Below, piece after piece: positions 10,304 to 38,263 of a DNA stretch of 64,000 nucleotides. The notes beneath the pieces are model-generated. The model saw only the letters and a program-made list of their open reading frames with translations, did no database searches and was not told where the DNA came from. Source of the DNA: Erpobdella octoculata (lineage: Eukaryota > Annelida > Clitellata > Hirudinida > Erpobdellidae); contig OZ022244.1 in NCBI GenBank assembly GCA_963978895.1, forward strand, positions 27,506,257 to 27,570,256, read 5' to 3'. Every line of letters begins with the position of its first letter. Position 1 is the first letter of the stretch. A program made the translations under genes and the position numbers.

Positions 10304-11170
10304 TAGACACATTAAATTAATATTTATTTATTATTAAAATATAAATGAAAAATGAAACACACACCAAGCCTACGTTCGCGTAAATGAACGAATGCATCAT
10401 ACAAAAGCAAATTATCATTCCAGAAGCATACCTATTTTGTTGTTTGTTGTATTTACAACTTAAATAATATGGTGAATACTAATAAGTTAGCAAAAAGTTC
10501 TAGATGACATAAGCTCAAAATTTGGAAAACCCGCTCGGAGATTTGTTTATTTTCAACTTGTTTATATTGTTTATTTCGCATGTTGCCTGTCCCTGATATA
10601 AAGCATAAAAAACATTTTTATAAAAACAACGCTCTTATACTAATGTACTAAAATGTTAAAAATAATATTAAAATGTATATATTACAATTTTTATTAGTAC
10701 TAAATGATTCGTTTGGAAGATTAAAGCATTGGGCAATGGAGGTTTATAAATAAATTATAGATTATATATAGATAACGCCCAACGCTCTTATATTCAAAAC
10801 AAATAGTTTAGTTCTAATAAAAAATTTTAATATATACACTTTAATATTATTTCTAATATTTTAGTACATTAGTATAAGAGCATTGTTTTTATAAAAACAA
10901 TTTTTATACTTTATTATAGAAATATTTTCACATAATTTTTTTTTAATTTGCAGCGTTTAGCTAAAATCTACACATTGTATTTTTATAACGAAAACTTGAG
11001 ATAAAATTTGCATTTTTTTCATTAAATTAATTTTAAATCACTATTTAATTGTCTCAAATCTTTCAAAGAGAACTATTTGCATTGAATAGAAGTATATTGT
11101 CTGAATTTCGGCAAAAGAAATTTTAAATAAACTAAAGAAATGAATTTGAATTTAATACTTTTAATTAGCC
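10304..11170. other. AT-rich intergenic stretch with a fold-back MITE at about 10610-10912
   Basis: The segments ctcttatactaatgtactaa near 10632 and its reverse complement near 10862 form long inverted arms flanked by ttataaaaacaa on both sides. This is a MITE-like fold-back of about 300 bp with a shared inner tract (aataatattaaa). No gene is visible in the rest. Confidence 0.6.
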
Positions 11171-11179
11171 ATCTGTTTG

Positions 11180-11390
11180 CACCTATAACCTATCTTGAAG
11201 TATGGATCATCATCATTATCATCATCGTCCTCCTCGTTGTCGTCGTCCTCGTCATCATCACATTCATCACCAAGCAGTGTTAATAAAATCAAATTCAAAT
11301 AAACATTATAAACTTAAATGTATTAATTAAATAATTTTGTTATCATCATCACCATGACCATGACCATCATCATTTATTGAAATTTTGGCA
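11180..11390. repeat. imperfect ATC/GAT trinucleotide tracts
   Basis: ATC-rich tracts at about 11205-11275 and 11343-11372. The sequence between them (attcaaataaacattataa) recurs at 29610-29660, marking a dispersed repeat. The minus-strand frame would be an Asp/Glu run but has no splice acceptor, so it is not called coding. Confidence 0.6.
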
Positions 11391-11710
11391 TGGAAAAGAT
11401 TTAACGATGCTAATTAAAGAAATTAGTTCTGAATAGATACAAACAAAATATTATTTATTATAGCAAACTTTTTTAATTAATAACCTATCATTTATTTTAT
11501 TATTTGAATTACTCCCCCCATAGTACTCCCTTAGTATCCCCATAGTAAGGCCATAGCACCGCCAGCTAGACCAAAGTCTGACCCTTTAAAACAAAATGTT
11601 TAATAAATGTCTAGCCATTGGGCCATCTCATTATCGATATTTCCATTCCTCAGTTTATGATCGATTTACTTGTTTTTCTGTTCGGATAAAAAAAAAGAAA
11701 TTTTAATCAC

Positions 11711-11811
11711 CTGGAATTGCATGATGCATTCGTTTTCATCGACTCCCACGTTGTCCGCCATGACCTCAACGAATTCCTCGAAGTTTATGAGTCCGTCAAT
11801 AATACAGTCAC
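11711..11811 (-). CDS. internal exon encoding an EF-hand
   Basis: On the minus strand an acceptor (tacgccag) at 11812-11813 and a donor (gtgatt) below 11711 frame a 101-bp exon. It reads (x)GT then DCIIDGLINFEEFVEVMADN, followed by VGVDENECIMQFQ. The loop D-C-I-I-D-G-L-I-N-F-E-E fits an EF-hand calcium-binding loop at positions 1, 5, 6, 8, 9 and 12, though position 3 is Ile instead of Asp/Asn, which would weaken calcium binding. It looks like one exon of a calmodulin/calcium-binding family gene. Partner exons were not found in the window. Confidence 0.55.
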
Positions 11812-12751
11812 CTGGCGTACAAATACGAAAATAAAATAATACAATAGATAGATGATAATTATGAAATAAATGAGCATGCAAAACAAGAAGTTTTGATTCA
11901 CAGTACACTAGCAGGGTTATCCGACATTGACAGAGTTTTCCGCTAAGATCTCTCTCGCCTTTTGCCGCAAGAACATAAAATAAATAGAGCAGATTTTTTC
12001 TTGAGATCTTTTAAAACCTTCTCCTCAATCAAGACCAGTTCGATAGCAAATTTTGTCCAAATTGCTCCAGCAGTTCGGATGTAAATAATGAACACACACA
12101 TTGTAAATAGGTACAAGCAGTAGCCACATTACCAACTTTTCCTTAACACCTTTTTAAGCCTCTCTAAGGACAGTAACAGATGCATTCAAAAATTAATTAT
12201 TGCTAGATATTCTGCTCATATGAAAATATGGTCATTATTTAATCTTTTTACTATGGAACATTCCATTTTGCAGAAAAAAGTTAGTTTTACTGTTATGATT
12301 AGAGACCACTTATTTGGCTACATTGGGCGGTTCGGGAGTTGTTGCCACACAGTAAAAATCTGGCATTTTATTTGATAGTTACAGATTTATGGTGCGCTCC
12401 CTGAGAGTTCGCTCGATTCTGGTCCAAATCCGATAAGTGCTTTAATGTAGATTGGATCAGTGGTTCTCAAACATGAGGCTCTTCTGACAGAGAGTAAAGT
12501 CTTATTTTTCAAATAACATAACAAATACATGCACTGTAGGCACACGTCCAACACTAAACTAACGGAGGATGGTGCTACTATGAATAACCATTAATTAGAA
12601 CAGTAAAACAACCAAATAATTGGGCGCTGTTGATAATAAGAATAATAATAATGATTATTATTAATGGAGTTTTCATTAATATTAAATAATCGTTCTGTTC
12701 TGTTTTCACTGCTATTATAATTGTGAGTAAATTCGTGAGCAGTGAGCAATC

Positions 12752-12752
<1 letters not shown>
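11812..12752. other. non-coding stretch with one hAT-like end
   Basis: No gene seen. At 12460 the sequence cagtggttctcaaacatgag matches the common hAT terminal sequence CAGTGGTTCTCAAAC. The matching right end was not found. It may be the left end of the element whose decayed gene lies at 13509-14440. Confidence 0.4.
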
Positions 12753-12795
<43 letters not shown>

Positions 12796-13080
12796 TTGTG
12801 TGTGTGCAATCGTGGTTTACGTTCGTATTGTTCTGTTTATTGAATAATGATATATCGTTTCCTGAACCTCTCTTAGCGCCCCAGGTGGTCATGATGATGA
12901 TGATGGTGGTTGTTGTGATGATAGTGGTGGTTGTTGTGATGATAGTGATGATGATGGTGGTTGTTGTTGTGATTATGCCAATGATGATAGTGGTTGTTGA
13001 GATGATGGATGATGATAGTGGTGGTGGTAATGGTGATGCTATTGACGGTTGTTGGGATAATGGTGGTGATGATGAAATCA
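12753..13080. repeat. (TA)n tract and GAT/GTT trinucleotide array
   Basis: A pure TA run at about 12753-12786, then a 190-bp tract of gatgat/gttgtt/ggtggt triplets from 12890 to 13078. Long ORFs on both strands here are artefacts of triplet repetition. Confidence 0.9.
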
Positions 13081-13508
13081 AATGAAAGAAAAACATCGTA
13101 AAAACTTTTTCGCGACAGTTACTTGATTTAAAAATAATATGAAGGAAATATATAAAAAACAACTTAATAAAACAAAAATAAACGCGACGTTCACCACCAC
13201 CAATCACAACCATTAGACCAGCCATAATTTACTATAAGTCAACCACAGCGGGTGAACAGGCCAACCATCTTCCCTCTCTCCCTCCCTAACTTACCGCTGG
13301 TGTCAACAACAGCTGTTATTTTCTGTGGGGGGGAGTATAAAGAAACTACATAACTTTTGAAGATTGAATCATTACTTTGAGACATGTCACGTGGTAGTAG
13401 AAAAGAGTTTTTATGATGATGATTGAATCTAAATTTCATCTAACAAAGGTAAATGATAACAGGTTAAAACTTCCAAACGACCCACAAGGTGATAAAAGAG
13501 TTGCTCGT

Positions 13509-14440
13509 GATGTGACCACCGCTCAGGAGATATTCCGCTAGCTGAGTAATGCCATTGTGGATGCCGTTGTATCGTGGAAGATGTGCTGTTTAGAGAAAAT
13601 AGAGTCTGCATATAAAGATGTGCTCTACTTTATTGAGATGCGTTGGCTCAGCAGAATAACTACCTTGAAGATATTTTTTGAATTGAGAATGGATGTTAAG
13701 GCTTTCTTGGAGAACAATGGGATGAGTGATCCCAAATAGCTCATGGATTTAGCTTATCTTGTTAACACTACACAGGAGTTAAATGAATTGAGCAAAAAGT
13801 TGCAAGGTCAGGAGCAGCTTGTCAGTGATTCTAATGACAATGTGAGATCATTTTCCATAAAATGTATTTTATGGAAAGCCCAGCTCTCTCAAAAGAAAAC
13901 TCTGCCTTTTCCCAGCACGCAAACCATTTGAGTTTGAGTTTGTTTATTCAGTTATCAATACATACATTCAAAATCACAAATAAGACAGAACAAAAAAAAA
14001 CAATAATAATTAAATAGTCATTATAATAGCATGTATGATTGATGAAGAGGTGCTGCATCAGGCCCCTCTGTGTGGATGAGGACACACAATTCAGTGATGG
14101 ACTATATTGATGCTATTGAAAAGCTCCAGGAAGAATTTGAACACAGATTTGCTGACTTTAAAGCTCACAGAGCCATTTTAAATTTTTTCCTGATCCATTT
14201 TCTTTCTATGTCCAAAATGCTCTTCCTGTGTTTCAGATGGAACTCATCGACCTGCAGTAAAACTCTCATCTGAAAGCTAAATTCAGGAAAGTAAATGGAA
14301 AAGCAGACACGCTTGGTCAATATTTGAAAGAATTTGCCACGCCTTCCCTAGGCTTTCCGGAATGTTCGGCCGGACTATCTGTTTTTTGCGATCACAGATA
14401 TGTGTGAAAAGTTGTTCACCTTAAACTTAAATAAATAAAT
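13509..14440 (+). pseudogene. decayed hAT transposase (GTF2IRD2/SCAND3-like)
   Basis: Reading across frames, the plus strand gives EMRWLSRITTLKIFFELRMD, then LMDLAYLVNTTQELNELSKK with LQGQEQLVSDSNDN, then YIDAIEKLQEEFEHRFADFK, and finally a piece reading CEKLFTLNL. This order is that of the RNase H/C-terminal half of hAT proteins of the GTF2IRD2/FAM200/SCAND3 group (VRWLSRG.VL.RFFEL; LDLAFL.D.T.HLNELN.KLQG). A stop at 13737, a frameshift near 13860, an inserted block at 13927-14060 and further stops show that it is dead. Confidence 0.75.
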
Positions 14441-14499
14441 AAACGTGAACACTGAAAACATAGACCAGTTATATGTATTTACATATAATTTATATTAAT

Positions 14500-14506
<7 letters not shown>

Positions 14507-14543
<37 letters not shown>
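14507..14543. repeat. (TA)n microsatellite
   Basis: An uninterrupted TA run in the spacer between the decayed hAT gene and the aconitase-like terminator. Confidence 0.9.
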
Positions 14544-14548
<5 letters not shown>

Positions 14549-14734
14549 CAAACAAAAATCCATTTACACAGACAAGAAATTTGATTGAAGAAGTCAACCA
14601 TGCTTTCTTATTTATTGAGATATCATGAAAGCAATGACCAATCACTCAAATACTAAGTTCAGCAGCCAACCAGGTTCGACATCAATGAAACAGAAAACCA
14701 GTCGTCAGCTTCGAAAGAGCAATGCTTCGTCCAA

Positions 14735-30310
<15,576 letters not shown>

Positions 30311-30397
30311 CTTTGTGAATACAAAATTACACACAAATTGTAACAGTTAGGAAAATAAATCATTTAAATAATTAAGAAAAATCAGACTTAAACAAAT

Positions 30398-30495
30398 GTA
30401 ATCTTTCACATAAACGGCCCGATGTGTGAAATTGTAACAAAATAGGACTATTTTAATGGAAGATTCAGCCCGGGCCGTTTATGTAAGAGATTATC
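30398..30495. mobile_element. 98-bp MITE
   Basis: The left arm tctttcacataaacggcccg and right arm cgggccgtttatgtaagaga are inverted over about 24 bp, with a 50-bp centre. It lies just upstream of the transit-peptide exon. Confidence 0.7.
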
Positions 30496-30539
30496 AGGTA
30501 ATCAACAATTTTTATATCTATTTATTTTTATATTTACGC

Positions 30540-30840
30540 ATTTACTTGTGACATTGAGGGGGGGTCGCTGCTAATGCCCCTGCGGTTTGCCGTGGTTGCA
30601 ATCGGTAAAACTGCTACTGTACCGGCAGTCCCGCCGTTTGTCTACCTAAAATTAAACCCTAAACCTATTTCTAGCCCTAGCCCTACCTAACCCTCTATCT
30701 AACCTACCTAACCCTTTAAAAAATATGTACATCTTTATATTCTTTATTAATTAATCGAAAGATCAATTGTTTTGGCAAAAGTGCCGGTACAGTAGCACTT
30801 TTACCGCTTATTGCCCCGGCTACCGGCGCCTCCTGCCTGT
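30540..30840. repeat. fold-back unit with telomere-like filling
   Basis: The inverted arms ggtaaaactgctactgtacc (30606-30627) and its near-complement (30783-30804) enclose a tract at 30645-30715 rich in ccctaa, ccctag and cctaac. GC-rich outer parts (gaggggggtcgctgc; ccggctaccggcgcc) complete the unit. Confidence 0.6.
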
Positions 30841-31342
30841 GTAATAGTTATAAGTAGTTATAACCATCATTATAACGATTATAACGTCGTTGAGCAGCCG
30901 ATATAACATTGTTTGGTAATCTTTCCTACGGACGGCCCGTGCAGAAAAAATAGTCGTATTTTTATTATTTTGTTACAATAACATAGAAAAACAAATTTTA
31001 TACCAAATTGAATTTAAAAAAAACATTTATCGTAATTTGAGAAACTTTGAAAACGGTAAGTAGTACCCTTCCAAGCACTATTTACATCGTAGTTGTGAGT
31101 GGTGAGGTGCGATGAACGTATGAATGAAATGAATAAAAAAGAAATAAAATTAGTTTATAATAAAATTTTATTTAAAAAACAAACTATCAGTTATAAAAAA
31201 AATTAAAGTTAAAATTTTAAAACTTTTTTCTATGTAAAACGATAAAGAACAAAAGGTGAGAGAAACAACGAAGTAAACCCCGCGAGTCACTTTATATAAG
31301 GTCGCTGCTATTGCGATCCCGTATTAAAATGACACCCTAACC

Positions 31343-31402
31343 CTATCCCTAACTTTACCCCTAACCCTTACCCTACCCATAACCCTGCCCCTAACCCTAT
31401 CC
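31343..31402. repeat. degenerate telomere-like CCCTAA tract
   Basis: About ten imperfect ccctaa / ccctta / cccata units. It is an interstitial tract inside a transposon, not a chromosome end. Confidence 0.8.
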
Positions 31403-32447
31403 TAGGTAGCCGCAAAAAAAGTTTCAAAATATTTTTTTTTAATTTCACTAATATTTTAAATAAAGGTACAAATTCTGAGTTTGAATATACTATATAGTAT
31501 AAAAACTAACCCATAAAAACAAAGTTTTTATTATAAATCCTTTATATACGATCCTAGATTTTTAATTACTAATTCCTTTTACAGCCCAGAGCCAAATTCA
31601 AAAATTAAAAATCCGTTAAAATTTGGTGTTTTTTGAAAAACTTAATTATACAATATCCGATCAAACTGAAATTTTGATAGATTCAATTGTCTCGCAGCCC
31701 AAGTCGATGTTCCAAATTTCAGCTCGATCGGATAACGGGAAGTGAGTTAATTTTGAGACTCAAAGTTTGTGAACGACAGGAAGACAGACAGACAGACGGG
31801 AAGACAATCGAAAATAATATAAAGGATTTAAAAAATAAAATTAATAAAGATATAGCGAATCAAAGATCGCATACCGACGCCTACCACCATGGTAATACTT
31901 ATAACGTTATATCGTTATATAACAGTGTTATAATACGCGATTCCTCGTTTACACTTTTCCTTAAAACTCAGATTTTTTCTATGTAAATTTTTTTAAATCA
32001 TAATAACATTATTTAATTAATTAAAATAACGCACTGGCTACGGATCCGGCAGTGCCGGACCTATAACTATTATTTTTCGGGGTCCGTCAATTGATAAAAA
32101 AAATAAAAATGAACGTAAATTTTATTTTATTAAATTAAATTAAAGTTATTATTATTAAAAACAATATTTAAATTTATTTTTATTTTAAAAAAAGTTTGAT
32201 TTACATTTTCCATAGCGTTAGTCGGGATACGTCAGTGACGGACCGATAACTATTATTTTTCGGGGTCCGTCAATTGATAAAAAAATAAAAATGAACGTAA
32301 ATTTTATTATTTTAATTTAAAATAATTTATATTAATATTAATTATATTTAAATTAAAGTTATTAATATTAAAAACAATAATTGGATCCGTAGCCAGTGCG
32401 TTGCTATAAACAAAACACGGTTTAATTATCTTCGTTATCGAAGTACA

Positions 32448-32808
<361 letters not shown>

Positions 32809-32819
32809 GGCTCAAACAA

Positions 32820-33833
32820 AAAAGGCAGTCATCTGGGAGTGGTGTTATAAGTAATAGACCACTGTCAAATGTGGAAAAGTTTCGGCGTGCAGATCGGCAA
32901 CTCAAACATTTAGCTGAGCTAACAGCGGAAGGGGGATGGCTCAGTTTGACTTAAGAATAAAAGTTCTTGAAGATCTAGTAAAAATATGGAGTACCAACCG
33001 TGAGGCAATAGTTGTACCAGTTGAAAGTGATGAAAATGTTAATGAAGGGCCAACCAATTTGCTAGTAAACACTATTAATCAAGTCCGAAATGAAGAGGTT
33101 CTAGTAGAAAAAACAAATGAAAATTGTAACCAAATTAACCAGGTTTCTAATAACGCAAATAATGAATAAGTAGACATTCTGCCTGAGCCTGTACAACCGG
33201 AAACAGACTATGCCAATGATGAGCAATTAGACATTCCACCAGCAGCTTCACAACCGGAAACAAAGATTACAAAACTGATATTGCCAAACAAAATTAGTCT
33301 CAGAGGACGGCCCAAGCTAAAGGAAAGGAAAACAGCCATGGGATTGAAAAAACAACAAAAGGATATTTGTTTGCCATTTTCAAAGAAATCAGTCGATCAA
33401 AAAATTCATTGTAAGTAAATTTTTCGCTTTTGCTTGTTTTTAGCCATTTCTATTTCATTCTAATTATACATTTTCAGTGTTACTTGGGCGTTTGCTGATA
33501 GGAGGGAGACCGGAAGACATCTCACCCAATTTGCCAGCTGATGTCACAGATATGAACCTTGAAGTTATAGATCTTCCGGCATCACTTCTAAACGAAATAG
33601 TAGTCCTCGAAATTGTTAAACCTTATATAACTAACCAAGCCTGGAAAAAACTACATGCTTCTATTAAAAAAAGGAAAAAAATGATTATTTGATATTGCCG
33701 TCACTGTATTAAAAACACTGATACAGAGAACTGTATTGAGTGCGACAGTTGCTTAGAATGGTATCATTTTAGCTGTGCTGGATTAACCACAAAACCCAAA
33801 AAAGAATGGTTTTGTTATACATGTCGGAGCTGA
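32820..33833 (+). pseudogene. remnant of a Mutator-type transposase C-terminus with PHD finger
   Basis: Fragments in order: [20 protein letters not shown] (about 32875-32935), then in the next frame [20 protein letters not shown], a stop at 33167-33169, a basic segment SLRGRPKLKERKTAMGLKKQ, an intron with perfect GTAAGT and TTTTCAG borders (33413-33477), LLGRLLIGGRPEDISPNLPA, a TGA at 33690-33692, then YCRHCIKNTDTENCIECDSC and WYHFSCAG...WFCYTC (33693-33833). The last part is a C4HC3 PHD finger. The catalytic DDE domain is absent. Assignment to the MULE group is from context and my memory of such C-termini. Confidence 0.6.
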
Positions 33834-34339
33834 TATAAACAATTTTTGATATTTTTTTACTTTAATAAATTTGTATCAGACTATTATTGTTGTGCTGTAT
33901 TTTATTTCATCCCAATACCATTGAAAAATGTATGTCACTGACGGACCCCGAAAAATAATAGTTATCGGTCCGTCACTGACGTATCCCGACTAACGCTATG
34001 GAAAATGTAAACAAACTTTTTTTAAAATAATAATAAATCCAAATATTGTTTTTAATAATAATAACTTTAATTTAATTAAAAAAAATAAAATTTACGTTCA
34101 TTTTTATTTTTTTATCAATTGACGGACCCCGAAAAATAATAGTTATAGGTCCGGCACTGCCGGATCCGTAGCCAGTGCGTTAAAATAATTGTATATAACA
34201 TTTTCCCATTTAAAATAAATTATTTATACTAATTATCATAATGTTTAAACTAGTGGTTACTTTTCATCGTGTTTATAGTTAATTATAGCCGAGAATTATG
34301 TATTAATCCGCCACACGTGGGAAAGATTACCCATTGTTT

Positions 34340-34809
34340 TTCCTTAGCTTAGCTTTATATTGTTTATATAAAAAAAATTGTGCGTCATTCAAAGCATTAT
34401 TAATTTAAGAAATAGTTTACTTTTTTAGAAAGCATATCGTTCTGCTACAGTAGCCAAATTCTAAATTCACAAGCCACGGATAAAAAAAATCATGCAACAC
34501 CAGACCTCGATAACAATATTTACAATAATTCGTGTTCGAGAAAACTAAAAGTGAATCTCAACCTACAACTCAGAGTAAAAGTAAATTTATTTGACATAAT
34601 TTAATTTTTTTATTATGGACAGTTATAACATTATTTTATTAGTTTAAAAAAAATTAAAACAAAAAACTTAAAAAGGGGTCACAGATACAGAGGCGACGAT
34701 TGGGGAGCCCTCCAAGATTTTGTTCACCAAAAAAATATCTTTATAAGTTCACTCATGCTTGAGTATTTAAATTAGTTGATAAACGTAGTAATTTTCATAC
34801 ATTTTGAAT
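34340..34809. other. AT-rich spacer with a hAT MITE left end
   Basis: At 34686 cagaggcgacgattgggg followed by atatcttta.aagttcactcatg.ttgagtatt matches the left part of the MITE at 20455. No right end is seen. The rest is unassigned. Confidence 0.5.
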
Positions 34810-35088
34810 TATTAGTATTTAGTTTGTACTCTAAAAATAATGATATACATTTCACCATTTTTTGAAAATTTGGTTTCCAGGACTTCAAATATGGGGTGGA
34901 AAATAGGGTTACTTGGTTTTTAAAGTAACTGCTACTCAAAAACTGTAAATGCTACAAAAGTAAAATTAGTATTTAGTTTCTACTCTAAAAATAATGATAT
35001 ACGTGTTTCATCATTTTTTGAAAATTTGGTTTCCAGGACCTTGAATGTGAAGTGGAAAAACGGTTATTTGATTTTAAAATAACTGCTA
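34810..35088. repeat. two tandem ~165-bp units
   Basis: Both units carry attagtatttagtttctact, ttttttgaaaatttggtttc and aactgctac. The second unit is interrupted at its end by the pogo element and continues at 36763 (cttaaaaactgtaagtgcta). The intact first unit (ctcaaaaactgtaaatgcta) thus shows the pre-insertion site. Confidence 0.85.
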
Positions 35089-36762
35089 CCGTAAAACGGG
35101 GTGGCTTTGGCCCAGTTTACACATAAATCAACCTATATTTTAAAGTACAAATTATATTTCTATGAGCAATTATGCTAAAAAGGTGTGCATAGTAGTGATG
35201 TATGGCGTGACCTAGCGAAAGTTAAAAAAAAATTTTTTTTAAATATATTTTTACGCGTTTAAAGGCTGGGCCAAAGTCACCCCGCTGATAGGGGTGACTT
35301 TGGCCCAGCGACTTTAAGCCTGTCCAGAAAAAAATTTTAACCTCTAAACAGTTTCATTTCAATTATTTTTCATCATACTATGTCTGTTTGTTGAGATACA
35401 CTTTTTACAGAATTAATTTAGCTTGTTTTGGCACCGTTTAGAGTCCCCAAACAAATCGAGCAAAATTTTATTTGATATTCCACCTGAGTTCACATTATAA
35501 ACTGCTCTACCAAAACATTGGATCAAAGTTTATCATTAATTTTTCTTTCTTTAATCTTTAGTAAATATTAAACATGAAAAATGAGTTGCAACACATTTAT
35601 AAATCAAGAGAACGGAGCAAGAAATAACACAATAAATTGATTTCGTCAGAAATAATCAATGCGCTGCAGCTCAGGAATTGAGTAAAGTCCCCTCCTAGAA
35701 ATTTGCTTTGGAGCTGATATGAGTGTGAAGATCTCAGCCTCTTGATAGACAGCTCTCTCTTCAGGCTTCGGCCATTTCCAGTTCATAAGACAAACTTCTG
35801 CCCCGGCTTTTCTAACTTTTTTCACCTAATAAAACAACAATTTTCCAAATGTCACACCTAGTTAAAAGGTATCAAATCATTTAATTTTATAACCTGTCCT
35901 ACGTAAAACCTTTAACAATATTCTGCAAATCTGAATTATCTACGGGGAATCCAAATGTTGAGGCCGTCACAACATAAGACTTGAAAGCGGCTTCCGCCTC
36001 ATCAGAAAATATTGTCTGCCCACCATATTTATTTGAATGTGCACCTTTGAGTTTGTTCCTTAGTGTTGATCTAGGAATTTTGTATAATTTGACTGCTTGT
36101 CTTTGTGTTATTCTGCCAGTACTGATTCCCAGCAAAGCTGCTTGCAAGTTTGACGACGAGTAAGAACCATAGGTTCTGCTACCGAGCGTTGTTTTTACAT
36201 GTTCTGGGCATGATAAAATCTGAAAATTTTTTAATTGTTGTCAAATCATAATCATAGTAAAATAAAACAACAACAAATGTTGACATTTATGCTATTTAGT
36301 GCTCCAAAACGCAGTTTTCAACGTGGGCCAAAGTCACCCTCCCATGGGCCAAAGTCACCCCAGAAAGCGGCCAAAGTCAACCCACTTTTTTTAACGGTCA
36401 ATAACTTAAAGAAGCGTTGACCAAACACAATAAATGTCACGCTACATTAACAGTAATATACAAAATATCATTTATGGAAATTTTGAGTCACCTGCATTTG
36501 TTAATTGTTGCTGTGTAGGAAGAAGTTTGCACACCAAAAAATATCGTCACTTTCGCAACTCCCACAAAAACAGCTATAAAATTATTAAACGGCGGCGAAA
36601 ACAACAATCGAAGGATCGAAGTATTAGCTAACACACCACAGTTTGTTTTGATAAAAAAATGGAGGTTGTTCGCCAGTTTTAAAAGGAGATCGACGCAATT
36701 AAAACAAAAAATCCATTTTGGGCCAAAGTCACCCGCACGGGCAAAGTCACCCCGTTTTACGG
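35089..36762 (-). mobile_element. pogo-type (Tc1/mariner) element, TA target
   Basis: The ends read CCGTAAAACGGGGTGGCTTT and CGTAAAACGGGGTGACTTT (inverted), flanked by TA on both sides. Subterminal gggtgactttggcccag motifs recur inside (35270-35310; 36320-36385). It carries remnants of a pogo transposase on the minus strand, so it is not autonomous. Confidence 0.85.
35655..36165 (-). pseudogene. pogo transposase remnants (psq/CENP-B-type HTH and C-terminus)
   Basis: At 35899-36165 the minus strand gives NLQAALLGISTGRITQRQAV and KLYKIPRSTLRNKLKG, the Psq-type helix-turn-helix of pogo transposases. FGFPVDNSDLQNIVK follows, then a stop. A second stretch at 35655-35827 reads VCLMNWKWPKPEERAVYQEA and RRGLYSIPELQRIDYF, which fits the extreme C-terminus. 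The DDE catalytic part between them is deleted. Confidence 0.7.
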
Positions 36763-36849
36763 TACTTAAAAACTGTAAGTGCTACAGATGTGAAAATTAA
36801 TATTTTGAGGTTTTGTGCCGGTTAAAAGTAGATGAGTTCAGTTTATCGC

Positions 36850-37742
36850 CGGACGCGAATATACAAGCAGCCTCGGAAACTTCCACTTGCATATTAATTA
36901 GTGTGCTATATATAGAACAGAACTGGCTATGTTAATTCTGCACTAGTCGTCAATGGAAATGCCAATCACGTGCTTAGTGTATTTTTGAAATGTTTACACT
37001 GCGCTCAACTGCTCTGCACTAAATTTTTTCTCCGAAACACTTGTCATTAAAGTTAAAGTTCACTAAAACTTGGGTTTTCAAATTTTGCAGACGACTCAAA
37101 ACTATGTTCGAGGGTCCCCAACAAAGAAGCCAAAGTATGGCTAAGAAATGAGTTATCTTGAACTTCTACTCTAATGGTTTACTGTTACTGTTTAAGCCAC
37201 TAAGCTGACAGCCAAGCTACTGAAAAATCTCTGCTTAAGGGTTACTTTCAACTTTATTTTGTAGTGGTTGTCACACTGAACCACTTTAAACCATGTTATG
37301 TTAAATTTCATTCTGTAGCTACTCTATCTAAACCACTTGAAATCTTGTTATGCTATATTCTTGTTTTAAGCTAAACACATCTATAACCTGTTTAACACAG
37401 TAATAGTTATTTAAAGTTTTACTTTGAAATGAATCGATTTAGAAATGTTCCTAATTTCAAAGAAATTCTGAAGACATAGACAATGAAGCACTGCTTTATA
37501 TTTCCTTGTCATAATTTTCAAAATGAAGATAGAAACAATATAACATTTATAAAACAACTTATACCACTCTCCTAAATACTTGATATGTAAACATGACAAA
37601 TATGAGAAACTTTTAAATGACTATAAAATGTGGAAGCGTTCACGACTTAAATTAGGTGAAGCTTTCACTCAGTCTATATATAGCACACTAATTAATATGC
37701 AAGTGGAAGTTTCCGAGGCGGCTTGTATATTCGCGGACGGGC
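36850..37742. mobile_element. TIR element with ~62-bp inverted ends
   Basis: cgcgaatatacaagcagcct at 36854 continues as cggaaacttccacttgcata up to tgctatatatag. The reverse complement runs from 37674 to 37735 with a single mismatch visible. The interior is AT-rich without coding sequence. The outer GC-rich flank (cggacgggccaagccg) makes the exact ends uncertain. Confidence 0.75.
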
Positions 37743-38081
37743 CAAGCCGTTATTTTAGGGTCTTCATACAGCCCTGCCCAAACCTTAAATCAAGGTGGGA
37801 CGGGCCGAGATTTTTAACCAAGTTTTTCATCAAGTATATAGAACTTCTAGGCCTGTAAAAACGGGCCGGGCCCATATTAGACGGACCGTGCCGGGCCAGG
37901 AATATCGGTTTTTGAAACGGGCTGGGCCCAGTGTTGTTTCAGTTAGGTTTTTTCAGTTAGAGTATCAGTTAAAGTTAGTCAATTTAATATTTTTCAGTTA
38001 GTATTACAGTTAAAGTTAATTTAATTCTTTTTTTCCAGTTAATATTAGAGTTGATATTTTTTTCAGTTACTATTACAGTTA

Positions 38082-38263
38082 TTTTTTTTTTTTTTTTTTT
38101 TTATGATAGTTTATAGTCCTTTACACCAGGTGTTTTAAGACTCTAATGGCTGTATGTAGGAAGCACTTAAGTACTTCCTGTCGTGGATCAGAATTTCATC
38201 CTTTTAACTTTTCCCTCCTCCTTTCTCCAGGCTTGGGACTGGCTCGCAATTAGCGAGGCGGAG
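38082..38263 (-). mobile_element. SINE-like insertion with 15-bp TSD (copy at 59109-59270)
   Basis: Read on the minus strand it starts ctccgcctcgctaattgcga, runs through caagcctggagaaaggagga, and ends in a poly(A) of about 20. It is flanked by ttactattacagtta at 38067-38081 and 38264-38278. Poly(A) and a 13-16 bp TSD are retroposon hallmarks. No coding capacity. A truncated relative lies at about 39939-40010. Confidence 0.85.

Noticed and set aside
11180..11290. Asp/Glu-rich minus-strand frame as the last exon of the EF-hand gene
   Set aside because: It ends in a stop as hoped but has no splice acceptor upstream; the trinucleotide repeat explains the open frame.
12578..13225. A 215-codon minus-strand ORF and a 120-codon plus-strand ORF
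   Set aside because: They consist of Ile/Thr or Val/Met runs produced by the (TA)n and GAT/GTT repeats; no domain, and triplet repeats stay open in every frame.
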